Shown in pieces: positions 26,130-34,496 of a stretch of DNA of 64,000 nucleotides. Where the stretch lies: the NCBI GenBank assembly GCA_902774335.1, contig CACYHW010000008.1, forward strand, positions 25,689 to 89,688, written 5' to 3'. Source of the DNA: an uncultured Bacteroidales bacterium. Lineage in GTDB: Bacteria > Bacteroidota > Bacteroidia > Bacteroidales > Bacteroidaceae. The notes under the pieces were generated by a model, which saw only the letters and a list, made by a program, of their open reading frames with translations, did no database searches and was not told where the DNA came from. How positions within the stretch are numbered: the first letter of the stretch is position 1; each line of letters starts with the position of its first letter. The position numbers and the translations under genes are program-made.

Positions 26130-26609
26130 ATGAAAAAGAATTATCTGCGGGTGCTTGCCGCCACCATAGTTTGCGGCTTGGCTACAGTATGTTTATCGCT
26201 GAACTCCTGCAATGATACCAAGGCACAAGAGTCAGACCCCACACCGCAGGTTCAGAGCACCGAACTGATACGCACCAGCCAGAGCTGGGATGGAGTAGAA
26301 CTGCCCGATTACCTGGAGGGCCGTCCCGAACTGGTGGCAGTAAAGTATGTTTTCCCCGCCGGCAAAAAGTTAGGCTGGCACCACCACCCCGTTATGAATT
26401 ACGGAATACTGGTGCAGGGCGAGCTGACCATCATAGGACTGGACGGTAAGACCAAGGTTGTTCATGAGGGTGAGCCAGTTGTCGAAATGGTGAATACAAT
26501 CCACCACGGCGAGAACAATGGTGACAAAGACGTAATCCTATACATGTTCTACCTCTCGCAGAAAGACTCCCTGCTGGCCGTGCAGCATCCTGAAATCCCA
26601 CTGGAGTAG
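26130..26609 (+). CDS. cupin-domain lipoprotein
   Basis: 159-residue lipoprotein (lipobox LSLNSC) with a single cupin barrel. GWHHHPVMNYGILVQGEL provides the metal-binding histidines of cupin motif 1; NTIHHGENNG is motif 2. It may be an enzyme or a ligand-binding protein; the function is unknown. It converges on the TonB-domain gene with an 11-nt gap that contains TACTTTTGTGTCA, part of a sequence repeated at 27632. Confidence 0.82.
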   Translation: MKKNYLRVLAATIVCGLATVCLSLNSCNDTKAQESDPTPQVQSTELIRTSQSWDGVELPDYLEGRPELVAVKYVFPAGKKLGWHHHPVMNYGILVQGELTIIGLDGKTKVVHEGEPVVEMVNTIHHGENNGDKDVILYMFYLSQKDSLLAVQHPEIPLE

Positions 26610-26610
26610 A

Positions 26611-26623
26611 TACTTTTGTGTCA
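26611..26623. repeat. 13-bp repeat TACTTTTGTGTCA, copy 1
   Basis: Identical to 27632-27644. In both copies the last three bases are the stop codon (TGA on the minus strand) of a gene. Confidence 0.6.
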
Positions 26624-27556
26624 ATTCAGGCGGAAATAGACCGGGACGGTGTATTGCACTCTGACGGGAGTTCCGTGCTCCATGCCGGGTTTCCACTTGG
26701 GCATTGTGGATATTACCCGCCGAGCTTCTTCATCAAGCAAAGGGTGTACACTTTTCAGCACGCTTACATTCTTAATGGAGCCATCCTTCTGTACTACAAA
26801 ATTTATAAGTACACGCCCTTGTATTTTAGCCTCTCTGCACTGGGCCGGATAATTGACATTTGCCTTGAGGTAATCCAGTAAAGCCTGCGAACCTCCCGGG
26901 AACTCTGGGCCGACTTCTGTTACATAATAAATGGAATCGGGATTGATTTCCTCTTTTTTATCCACATCAATGTATTCAACTTTAATGTCTGGGGTTCCTG
27001 ATGCTTTGGCATCAGAGAGAATAGCCATCTGATCATTCCAGTTCTTATCCGGCAAACGATAAAACATATCAGGCCAGGAATATGCCATCTCTCCTGGCTT
27101 AAGTGCATATATGACATCACCATCATAGAAAACAACCCAAATATCTTCATCATCATTTGTTTCATCAGCCTCTGTTTTTTCGAGTCTCTTCCTGGCATCC
27201 TCTATTTCAAAATCCCTACGCTTCTGGGCTTCACCTATATTACCGTCAACCGTCTTCAACAGCTCTTTTGTCAGCGTAGCGTCAATCTCTTTTGTCTTGG
27301 CAATTCCCGGCTTTTTATATACCAGTTCATACTTATCGGCCTTCTTTACAACATACATGCTGAAATAATTGTTACCCCAGGCATCATCCACCACATAACC
27401 GCAGACAAAACCCTCAGGAGCCTTATTCTGCATATTTTTAAAATTCCAGGACTCCGGATCCATCAGCTCCCATGAACCATTCAGTGGATATCCGGCCGCA
27501 AGAGCAAGCTGTGATATCATCACAACACCCAAAAACAGAAAAGACAACTTTCTCAT
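26621..27556 (-). CDS. secreted protein with TonB C-terminal domain
   Basis: 311 residues. A cleavable signal peptide (MRKLSFLFLG to ALAAG) replaces the membrane anchor of ordinary TonB. Residues about 20-210 are an unrecognised region with a charged helical stretch (RDFEIEDARKRLEKTEADE). Residues about 222-311 are a TonB C-terminal domain: FPGGSQALLDYLKANVNYP, IQGRVLINFVVQKDGSI, ARRVISTMPKWKPG. The ATG at 27556 is chosen as the signal peptide start. A periplasmic or outer-membrane-associated location is inferred. It is downstream of two other secreted proteins on the same strand. Confidence 0.82.
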   Translation of the reverse strand: MRKLSFLFLGVVMISQLALAAGYPLNGSWELMDPESWNFKNMQNKAPEGFVCGYVVDDAWGNNYFSMYVVKKADKYELVYKKPGIAKTKEIDATLTKELLKTVDGNIGEAQKRRDFEIEDARKRLEKTEADETNDDEDIWVVFYDGDVIYALKPGEMAYSWPDMFYRLPDKNWNDQMAILSDAKASGTPDIKVEYIDVDKKEEINPDSIYYVTEVGPEFPGGSQALLDYLKANVNYPAQCREAKIQGRVLINFVVQKDGSIKNVSVLKSVHPLLDEEARRVISTMPKWKPGMEHGTPVRVQYTVPVYFRLN

Positions 27557-27631
27557 AATGCAGTTTATCAGGTTGTTCATCTTATAAACGGCAAAAATCT
27601 CTGAATACGTCTTTATGACACAGGGATACGT

Positions 27632-27644
27632 TACTTTTGTGTCA
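27632..27644. repeat. 13-bp repeat TACTTTTGTGTCA, copy 2
   Basis: Second copy; it overlaps the TGA stop of the gene that ends at 27642. Confidence 0.6.
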
Positions 27645-28400
27645 GTAATCAGTCACCCAATTGGCAGGTTTCTTGTCAATCCTGAGCAGATAATATTCGC
27701 GGTAAGGATTCTGTAGCAACGACGCATATTTCTTAGCCAAGCTCTTGATATCAGAAAGTTTGGAATTGATTATCTCAATATCCTTTTTCCCAATGGCATC
27801 GTACATACCCTGGTTAATTGACACAAGAGCGGCGTTATTACCGTTTCTTGGAGACCAGCATTTTGCGCCGTATTGTCTGTTGAAGAATCGATAGGTAGTT
27901 CCATCAAGACCGGCAGCCATAGCCATTACGCCCTCTCCGGACTTAAGGATATCCAGTTTCTGTTGAATCCACTGTTTTTCAGGCAGATTACTGGCCGAAT
28001 AAACCGCAGCATCTATCAGATTCCTCATCTGATAAGCTAGTTCCTCATCTATTTCAAGCACGTGAGGCTCTGTCTGATTCTGCACTTTTAGTTCCAGACG
28101 ACACTCCATAGACTGGCTGTTGCAGACACATTGGATTTCATAGCTCTCCTCAAAAGACGGTTCAACTTTTGTGCTCCAGCATACCACGTCATAATTTCTG
28201 GGAGATTTCATCATTTCCTCCATCTGTTTCTGGAAGCCTTCGGGGTCTTCAAGCATATTACCACTCCATACCATCGTATACGTTGGGAGCGGTTTGTCAC
28301 AAGGTTGCAGATACTCATTTGTTCTCTGCGCCATAGCCGACATTGCAAACATCAGCAAAAGACCGGATAAAACCGGCTTAAGATACATTCTCATATTCAT
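27642..28400 (-). CDS. secreted protein of unknown function
   Basis: 252 residues with a signal peptide ending AMSAMAQ. I do not recognise a domain. Three Cys pairs or singles in the first half (CVCNSQSMEC) suggest a disulfide-stabilised fold, and the C-terminal third is helical. Its start is 1 nt from the stop of the upstream gene (28402-28887), so the two are in one operon, likely with the TonB-domain gene. Confidence 0.7.
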   Translation of the reverse strand: MNMRMYLKPVLSGLLLMFAMSAMAQRTNEYLQPCDKPLPTYTMVWSGNMLEDPEGFQKQMEEMMKSPRNYDVVCWSTKVEPSFEESYEIQCVCNSQSMECRLELKVQNQTEPHVLEIDEELAYQMRNLIDAAVYSASNLPEKQWIQQKLDILKSGEGVMAMAAGLDGTTYRFFNRQYGAKCWSPRNGNNAALVSINQGMYDAIGKKDIEIINSKLSDIKSLAKKYASLLQNPYREYYLLRIDKKPANWVTDY

Positions 28401-28401
28401 T

Positions 28402-28887
28402 CTATTTTATTGGTTTCAACCTAATCTCATAAGTCCCGCGGTCAATCGGGAAAGACAGCTTTTCATACCCTTCTGCCTCGAAAGACAGATAATTGTCCGT
28501 GCTTTTAATACCTATAAGCATAAAGAAACCGTCTTTCTGGTCTGCATTGGTAATTGTAACGGCACGATCCACAAAATCACGCTCACAGATCCTTACCTCT
28601 TTATTTGCAATAGGATTGCCGTCAGCGTCAAGTACATGTCCGTTAACCCTTCCTCCCGCTTTAGGAGCAGACTCTATCGGCTTGTGCATATCTTCAATAT
28701 TCTTTCTGACCAAGGAATCCAGCTGTTCTCTGCTCATCTGGCTCAACTCATTAATCCTTTCAAGTGTAGAATCCAGTTTAGTCTGCAATTTCGCACTATT
28801 CTTCTCTGCAGTCCCCACCTGCTGTGCACTCAAAGGAAAGCACACCATCATAAAGACTGGAATCAAAAACAATAAATTCTTTCTCAT
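28402..28887 (-). CDS. secreted protein with carboxypeptidase-regulatory-like domain
   Basis: 161 residues. The signal peptide ends FPLSAQ. Residues 25-70 form a charged, probably coiled-coil helix. Residues about 78-161 look like a carboxypeptidase-D regulatory-like beta-sandwich (GGRVNGHVLDADGNPIANKEV, GFFMLIGI, YEIRLKP), the domain that usually begins TonB receptors. Here it stands alone. First gene of the three-gene secreted cluster. Confidence 0.75.
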   Translation of the reverse strand: MRKNLLFLIPVFMMVCFPLSAQQVGTAEKNSAKLQTKLDSTLERINELSQMSREQLDSLVRKNIEDMHKPIESAPKAGGRVNGHVLDADGNPIANKEVRICERDFVDRAVTITNADQKDGFFMLIGIKSTDNYLSFEAEGYEKLSFPIDRGTYEIRLKPIK

Positions 28888-29001
28888 AAAGCAATTAATC
28901 CGGCTATCTATTCTCTAAACTGATTTATACCCCAAATGCGTCTCCTGTTAAAGAACTTTTCTCATAATAATGCTTAAATCAATTTACTGACTATCACGGA
29001 G

Positions 29002-29054
29002 CGGTATGGGGATACCTGTTGTCTTATAATCGGGATCTGAAAAGCCCTCCCGAT
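29002..29054. promoter_or_regulatory. inverted repeats in the region before mtgA
   Basis: GGTAT-GGGG-ATACC (29002-29015) and ATCGGGA/TCCCGAT (29029-29054) lie in the 232-nt divergent gap between 28887 and mtgA. They may be regulatory. The rest of the gap shows nothing clear. Confidence 0.25.
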
Positions 29055-29087
29055 ACGATCCTTTTATGTCATGTGTCAAGAAATAAG

Positions 29088-29095
29088 TATTTTTG
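29088..29095 (+). promoter_or_regulatory. -7 box (TATTTTTG) for mtgA
   Basis: TAnnTTTG match 24 nt before ATG 29120. Confidence 0.55.
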
Positions 29096-29119
29096 CAGCC
29101 TATTAGGACTCAATCGTTT

Positions 29120-29785
29120 ATGAAGAAGCGCAAATGGACATACAAGCTGTTAGTAAGACTACCCCTACTCTTTATTGCCTTCAGCTTTGCCCTGGTGCTT
29201 CTGTTACGATACGTTCCCATAAAATATACTCCGCTCATGCTTAAACGCTCCATCGAGAACCGTAAAGTGGAGTCATTTAAGAATCAGCACACTTGGGTTA
29301 GCCTGGATAAGATATCGCCTCAACTTGCCAAGGCCGTAGTTCTGACCGAGGACCAGAAGTTCTATCAGCATCACGGTTTTGATTGGGAAGAGATCCGTAA
29401 GATGCGTGATGACCACCTGAACAAAGGGACCAAAATCCGTGGTTGCAGCACCATATCGCAACAAACTGCCAAGAACGTATTTACATTCGGCTCCCGCACC
29501 GGCGCTAGGAAGATCTGTGAAGCTTACTGGACAGTTCTGATAGAACTACTCTGGAGCAAGGACCGCATAATGGAAGTCTACCTTAATGTGATTGAGATGG
29601 GCCCCGGCATCTATGGTGCCGAAGCCGCCGCCCGGCATTATTTTAATTGTCAAGCCGGCAAACTTACCCGCAGACAAGCCATATCCATCGCCATTTGCCT
29701 GCCCAACCCGCTAAAGAGCAATCCCACCAAGCTGACTCCCTACCTCCGTAACCGATGCAATACTCTGCTTGAACAGATGCAATGA
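29120..29785 (+). CDS. mtgA: monofunctional peptidoglycan glycosyltransferase
   Basis: GT51 enzyme that polymerises lipid II into glycan strands on the outer face of the inner membrane. The 221 residues have one N-terminal transmembrane helix (about 10-32) and the GT51 motifs EDQKFYQHHGFDW (catalytic Glu), RGCSTISQQTAKNVF, KDRIMEVYLNVIEMG and RRQAISIAICLPNP. There is no transpeptidase domain. MKKRKW is used as start since upstream codons overlap the promoter. Confidence 0.93.
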   Translation: MKKRKWTYKLLVRLPLLFIAFSFALVLLLRYVPIKYTPLMLKRSIENRKVESFKNQHTWVSLDKISPQLAKAVVLTEDQKFYQHHGFDWEEIRKMRDDHLNKGTKIRGCSTISQQTAKNVFTFGSRTGARKICEAYWTVLIELLWSKDRIMEVYLNVIEMGPGIYGAEAAARHYFNCQAGKLTRRQAISIAICLPNPLKSNPTKLTPYLRNRCNTLLEQMQ

Positions 29786-29804
29786 GGAATCTCGCCAAAG
29801 GGAA

Positions 29805-29839
29805 CAAAAAAGCGGCCCCCGCAAAAGGAGCCGCCTTTT
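29805..29839. terminator. terminator after mtgA
   Basis: Stem GCGGC/GCCGC flanked by A and T runs, just past the mtgA stop. Confidence 0.7.
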
Positions 29840-29852
29840 CAATTCTTGAAAA

Positions 29853-29885
29853 TGATACAAAAGGGGCCTGACCCCAATTGTATCA
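29853..29885. repeat. REP-like palindrome TGATACAA...TTGTATCA
   Basis: Outer 8-bp arms and inner GGGG/CCCC around CCTGA. The right arm overlaps the nqrF stop codon by 3 nt. It resembles the GGGGTCAGGCCCC class of REP sequences known from other bacteria (inference). It may also help end nqr transcription. Confidence 0.7.
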
Positions 29886-31151
29886 TCCGCCAAAGTTATC
29901 GTACATGATGGAGGCGGGATCAACGCCCAGGTTGTCCAGCATTCCGGTAACGGCCTTTGACATGGGGCCGGGACCGCACATGTAGTACTCGATATCCTCG
30001 GGAGCCTCGTGGTCCTTCAGATATGTCTCGTACATTACGTTGTGTACAAAACCCGGAGTGTACTTTACGCCAGCTGCATCGGCTGCGGGATCGGGACGGT
30101 CCAGAGCCAGATGGAAGTGGAAATTGGGGAACTCCTTCTCGATCTGCAGGAAGTCCTGCAGGTAGAATACCTCGTTGAGGGCACGTGCTCCGTAGAAGTA
30201 GTGCATCTCGCGGTCGGTAGTCTTGAGGGTCTTGGTCATGTGCATGATCTGTGCACGCAAAGGAGCCATACCGGCACCGCCACCAACCCAAATCATCTCC
30301 TTCTTTGAGTCAAAGATAGGATGGAACTCACCGTAAGGACCTGACATGATTACCTTGTCACCGGGCTTGAGGCTGAAGATATAAGATGAAGCCACGCCTG
30401 TGGGAACATCCTGGAAGCCAACCTCGGGTTTCGGTTTGAAAGGAGGAGTAGCAATACGTACCGTCAGCATGATGCGGTCACCCTCGGCCGGATAGTTAGC
30501 CATAGAGTAAGCACGGATGGTAGACTCCTTTACGACCGATTTAAGGCCAAAGAGACCGAACTTCTCCCATGCGGGCAGATACTCAGGACCGATAAGATCC
30601 TTGTCGATATCCTTATCATAATCCATGGTGTATGCGGGGATCTTGATCTGAGCGTAACTACCGGGCAGGAAGTCCATATGCTCGCCAGCGGGAAGCTGTA
30701 CGATGAACTCCTTGATGAATGTAGCCACGTTCTTGTTGGAGATAACCTCGCACTCCCACTCTTTTACGCCGAGTACGCTCTCAGGAACCTTGATGGCCAG
30801 GTCACCCTTGACCTTGCACTGGCAACCCAGACGCCAGTTGTCCTTGATCTGCTTGCGAGTGAAGTGACCCTTTTCTGAGTCAAGGATCTCACCGCCGCCC
30901 TCAACGACCTGGCATTTGCACTGTCCGCAAGAACCCTTACCGCCGCAGGCAGAGGGCAGATAAACACCGTTCTCGGCCAGAGTGCTCAAGAGGCTTGCGC
31001 CTGAATTCACCTCAAGTTCCTTGTCGCCGTTGATGGTTACCTTGACCTTGCCTGAGGCAACAAGGTAGCTCTTGGCCACCAGCAGGATAACTACCAGCAG
31101 CAGGATAACGGCCAGGAAAACTATAATACTTGAAATATAGATGTTGTTCAT
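29883..31151 (-). CDS. nqrF: Na+-translocating NADH:quinone reductase subunit F
   Basis: NADH-oxidising subunit of the Na+-pumping complex. 422 residues: an N-terminal membrane helix (about 5-28), a 2Fe-2S ferredoxin domain with CGGKGSCGQCKC and GCQCK, then FAD- and NADH-binding domains (RAYSMANYP, GGGAGMAPLRAQI, YYMCGPGPM). Last gene of nqrABCDEF. Confidence 0.95.
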   Translation of the reverse strand: MNNIYISSIIVFLAVILLLVVILLVAKSYLVASGKVKVTINGDKELEVNSGASLLSTLAENGVYLPSACGGKGSCGQCKCQVVEGGGEILDSEKGHFTRKQIKDNWRLGCQCKVKGDLAIKVPESVLGVKEWECEVISNKNVATFIKEFIVQLPAGEHMDFLPGSYAQIKIPAYTMDYDKDIDKDLIGPEYLPAWEKFGLFGLKSVVKESTIRAYSMANYPAEGDRIMLTVRIATPPFKPKPEVGFQDVPTGVASSYIFSLKPGDKVIMSGPYGEFHPIFDSKKEMIWVGGGAGMAPLRAQIMHMTKTLKTTDREMHYFYGARALNEVFYLQDFLQIEKEFPNFHFHLALDRPDPAADAAGVKYTPGFVHNVMYETYLKDHEAPEDIEYYMCGPGPMSKAVTGMLDNLGVDPASIMYDNFGG

Positions 31152-31163
31152 AATATTACCTTT

Positions 31164-31772
31164 TTAAATTGCCAGACCTGAGAAACACATGAAAGCCATG
31201 GCCATCAGACCTACGGTAATGAAAGTTATACCGACACCCTTCAGGGGTTTGGGTACATCGCAATATTCCATCTTCTCACGGATGGCAGCCAGGCAGACGA
31301 TAGCCAGAGCCCAACCGATACCGGAACCCAATGCGTAAGCGATTGAGTCACCGAAAGAGGTTATGGCCTGAGTGTTGTCCGGATCCATACCGATACGCTG
31401 CTGCATGAACAGTGAAGCACCCATGATGGCGCAGTTCACGGCGATAAGCGGCAGGAATATACCAAGTGAGTTGTAGAGTGACGGAGAGAATTTCTCAACC
31501 ACCATCTCAACCAGCTGGACGATACCGGCTATAACAGCAATGAAAAGGATGAAACTCAGGAACTCCAGACCCATCGGCTCCAGGACCTTGGTCTGAAGCA
31601 GATAGTTAACAGGAAGTGTAATGAGCTCAACAAAGATAACAGCCACACCAAGTCCCAAAGACGTCTTTACGTTCTTGGATACTGCCAGGAATGAGCACAT
31701 ACCCAGGAAGAACGCAAATATCATATTGTCGACAAATATCGACCTTACAAATAAACTGAAGAAATGTTCCAT
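31164..31772 (-). CDS. nqrE: Na+-translocating NADH:quinone reductase subunit E
   Basis: 202-residue membrane subunit with six helices. Cys in [11 protein letters not shown] and VNCAIMGAS are the expected iron-sulfur ligands shared with NqrD. It is 12 nt from nqrF and 19 nt from nqrD. Confidence 0.95.
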   Translation of the reverse strand: MEHFFSLFVRSIFVDNMIFAFFLGMCSFLAVSKNVKTSLGLGVAVIFVELITLPVNYLLQTKVLEPMGLEFLSFILFIAVIAGIVQLVEMVVEKFSPSLYNSLGIFLPLIAVNCAIMGASLFMQQRIGMDPDNTQAITSFGDSIAYALGSGIGWALAIVCLAAIREKMEYCDVPKPLKGVGITFITVGLMAMAFMCFSGLAI

Positions 31773-31791
31773 AGTTCTTTACGCTTTGAGA

Positions 31792-32412
31792 TTAGTTTTC
31801 CTGTAAATCCTTGTTCTTGGCGCGGTGGTACCAGATGATGCAGCCAGCCAGGATAAGAGCCATAGGAGGCATGATCATAAGACCGTTGTTCAGGTAACCG
31901 GCCTCATAGCAGGCCTGCGGTATAACCTGGAAACCGAACAGTGTTCCGCTACCAAAAAGTTCACGTACAAAAGCAACCACTACCAGAATGGCAGCATAGC
32001 CGAGACCGTTACCTATACCGTCCAGGAAAGATGCCCAGGGGCCGTTCTGCATGGCGAAAGCCTCCAGACGACCCATAAGGATACAGTTGGTGATGATAAG
32101 TCCGATATAAACGGAAAGCTGAACGCTCACATCATATGCAAAAGCCTTAAGGATCTCGCTTACCACGGTAACCAGAGCAGCTACAACCACAAGCTGGATG
32201 ATGATGCGGATACGGTTAGGAATTGTATTACGCAGGAGTGAGATAATCACGTTTGACATGGCCACGATGATGGTAACTGAAAGACCCATCACGATGGCAG
32301 GTTTAAGCTGAGCCGTTACGGCCAGAGCCGAGCAGATACCCAGAATCTGAACCAATACAGGGTTATTGATCCATAAAGGCTGTTTAAAAGCCTCAGTGTT
32401 CTTGTTTGCCAT
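31792..32412 (-). CDS. nqrD: Na+-translocating NADH:quinone reductase subunit D
   Basis: 206-residue membrane subunit, pseudo-symmetric to NqrE. Ligand cysteines lie in LGICSALAV and ITNCILMGR. MANKNTEAF at 32412 is used as start because it leaves 7 nt after nqrC; the longer frame would overlap nqrC. Confidence 0.94.
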   Translation of the reverse strand: MANKNTEAFKQPLWINNPVLVQILGICSALAVTAQLKPAIVMGLSVTIIVAMSNVIISLLRNTIPNRIRIIIQLVVVAALVTVVSEILKAFAYDVSVQLSVYIGLIITNCILMGRLEAFAMQNGPWASFLDGIGNGLGYAAILVVVAFVRELFGSGTLFGFQVIPQACYEAGYLNNGLMIMPPMALILAGCIIWYHRAKNKDLQEN

Positions 32413-32419
32413 AATCCTA

Positions 32420-33313
32420 TCAGTCGTTAGAGTTTTCATCGCAGCACTCATCGGCACCCTCCTCGCAGCCGCCTTCCTTGCAGCACTGCTTGGTCAGGAA
32501 CGGAATGTATGCTGACAGCACCTTATTAATCATTGAATTCACACCGGTTGATGTGATGGTTGCGCCGGTCACACCGTCAACCTCGAACTTGGAGTTCTGG
32601 TCAGCCTTGCCAAACTTGACAACCTTGAGACCTACCTCGCTACCGTTCACAACCTCTTTGCCGGGGAATCTGTTCTGGAACTTAAGACCGGCAATCTCGC
32701 CACCCAGACCCGGAGTCTCGGATGAGTGTGAGAAATATACACCGTAAACTGTGTTACGGTCCTCGTTCAGAGCAATGTAACCCCAGATTGTACCCCACAG
32801 ACCAAGTCCGTTCATAGGAATGACGTATTTCTTCTGACCTTCAATCTCGGCCACAAAAACGTGGAGATTACCATTGTCGGCCTCGGCCTTGTAACTGGTA
32901 TTGAACTCACCGTCATACTCAGTCAGCTTACCGTCAGTTGCCATAAGCGCATCGGACTTGATAACCTGGTCGTAGGTGCCGGCCACATCGGGCAGGTCAC
33001 GCAGATTCAGGGCTGAGAGTATCTGCTGCTTGGTATCGTTGATTACATTGGCGGTCTGACGATCCTTGAGAGTCTGTGAAACGAACACCAGGAGGAAAGC
33101 CACTATGATAACCATCACGGCAGCATAGACGATAGTGTATACGTTGCTGTTGGTGTTGAGACCCTTCTTGGCGGGAGCGGCAGGCTCTGCGCCGGCCTCA
33201 ACAATCTCTTCGAACTCGCTCTGAGGTGCCTGACACATGGGGCACTGCTCAGGAGCCTTGTCTCCTTCGTGGACATAGCCACAAACCTTGCATTTGAATT
33301 TTTTCGTAGCCAT
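32420..33313 (-). CDS. nqrC: NqrC fused to an N-terminal rubredoxin-like domain
   Basis: 297 residues. Residues 1-35 form a rubrerythrin-type rubredoxin-like domain with Cys8, Cys11, Cys24 and Cys27 (FKCKVCGYVHEG, APEQCPMCQAP). A Pro/Ala-rich linker and a membrane helix (about 58-78) follow, then the periplasmic FMN domain with the flavinylation motif GVTGATITSTG. The C-terminus is a Cys-rich tail (QCCKEGGCEEG, ECCDEN). Standard NqrC lacks both the rubredoxin part and the tail. By topology the rubredoxin domain should face the cytoplasm, near NqrF and the NqrD/E cluster (inference). It may add an electron entry or exit point. Confidence 0.9.
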   Translation of the reverse strand: MATKKFKCKVCGYVHEGDKAPEQCPMCQAPQSEFEEIVEAGAEPAAPAKKGLNTNSNVYTIVYAAVMVIIVAFLLVFVSQTLKDRQTANVINDTKQQILSALNLRDLPDVAGTYDQVIKSDALMATDGKLTEYDGEFNTSYKAEADNGNLHVFVAEIEGQKKYVIPMNGLGLWGTIWGYIALNEDRNTVYGVYFSHSSETPGLGGEIAGLKFQNRFPGKEVVNGSEVGLKVVKFGKADQNSKFEVDGVTGATITSTGVNSMINKVLSAYIPFLTKQCCKEGGCEEGADECCDENSND

Positions 33314-33318
33314 AATCC

Positions 33319-34482
33319 TTATTTGTTTATTCTGTTAAGACGTTTGTTCACGTTACGCTGTACTACACAGTAGTCAATGAGCGGAGCGAAGCAGTTCATG
33401 AGCAGGATGGCAAGCATCATACCTTCGGGATAACCGGGGTTCATGACGCGGATTGTGATAGCCATCATACCGATCAGGAGACCGTAGATCCACTTACCAA
33501 CCTCTGTACGGGCCGATGTCACAGGATCAGTTGCCATGAATACGGCACCGAAGCAGAAACCGCCCAGGCAGATATGCTCGTACCAAGGCATCTGAGCCAT
33601 AGCGTTGTCGGGACCCCACTGGTTGTAAACCAGAGCCATCAGGATACCGCCTGCAAATACTGAAAGCATTGTCTTCCAGCTTGCGATTCCGGTATAGAGA
33701 AGCAGCAGAGCACCAAGAGCGATGGCGATAACGCTGGTCTCACCTACTGAACCGGGGATGAAGCCCCATACCATATTCATATCAAAGGCGGGAGCGGCAG
33801 CGGTGGTAGCAGCTGTACCCAGAGCGGTGGCAGCGGTCATACCGTCGATGTCGGCACCAAGACCGCAGATTGCGTGGTCAACCACCCAAACGGTCTCACC
33901 GGTGATTACTGAAGGATATGCAAAGAATATGAATGCACGGGTAATCAGGGCAACGTTCAGGAAGTTCATACCTGTACCGCCGAATATCTCCTTGGCAAAG
34001 ATTACCGAGAAGGCAACGGCAACGGCCAGAATCCACAGAGGAGTGGTTGCGGGGATAATCAGGGGAATGATGAAACCTGATACCAGGTAACCCTCCTGAA
34101 TCTCCTCGTGTTTCCACTGAGCCACGATGAACTCAATTGTAAGACCTACTACATACGAAACAATCAGTCTGGGCAGAACGGCCAGGAAGCCGAACCAGAA
34201 CTTGTTCCAGAAAGTAGCCTGCTCAAGCAGACCGGCCAGAGCGAAGTGCTGATAGCCTACGTTGTACATACCGAACAGCAGTGCGGGGCACAGGGCGATG
34301 ACAACCATGATCATCATGCGCTTGCTGTCAAACGAGTCGTGAATGTTCACGCCGTTCTTTGAAGTGGTGTTCGGAACATAAAGGAAGGTCTCAAAACCTT
34401 CAAAAACCGAACGGAAAGCATGCAGTTTGCCACCCTCCTCGAAATTCGGCTTAATCTTGTCTATGTAATTTCTTAAACTCAT
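33319..34482 (-). CDS. nqrB: Na+-translocating NADH:quinone reductase subunit B
   Basis: 387-residue core membrane subunit carrying a covalent FMN and riboflavin. About 10 helices. DGMTAATALG is the probable flavin-attachment motif (usual form SGAT). GGFCFGAVFMATDPVTSA is a conserved stretch. Starts 14 nt after nqrA. Confidence 0.94.
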   Translation of the reverse strand: MSLRNYIDKIKPNFEEGGKLHAFRSVFEGFETFLYVPNTTSKNGVNIHDSFDSKRMMIMVVIALCPALLFGMYNVGYQHFALAGLLEQATFWNKFWFGFLAVLPRLIVSYVVGLTIEFIVAQWKHEEIQEGYLVSGFIIPLIIPATTPLWILAVAVAFSVIFAKEIFGGTGMNFLNVALITRAFIFFAYPSVITGETVWVVDHAICGLGADIDGMTAATALGTAATTAAAPAFDMNMVWGFIPGSVGETSVIAIALGALLLLYTGIASWKTMLSVFAGGILMALVYNQWGPDNAMAQMPWYEHICLGGFCFGAVFMATDPVTSARTEVGKWIYGLLIGMMAITIRVMNPGYPEGMMLAILLMNCFAPLIDYCVVQRNVNKRLNRINK

Positions 34483-34496
34483 AACACTTCAGGGTT

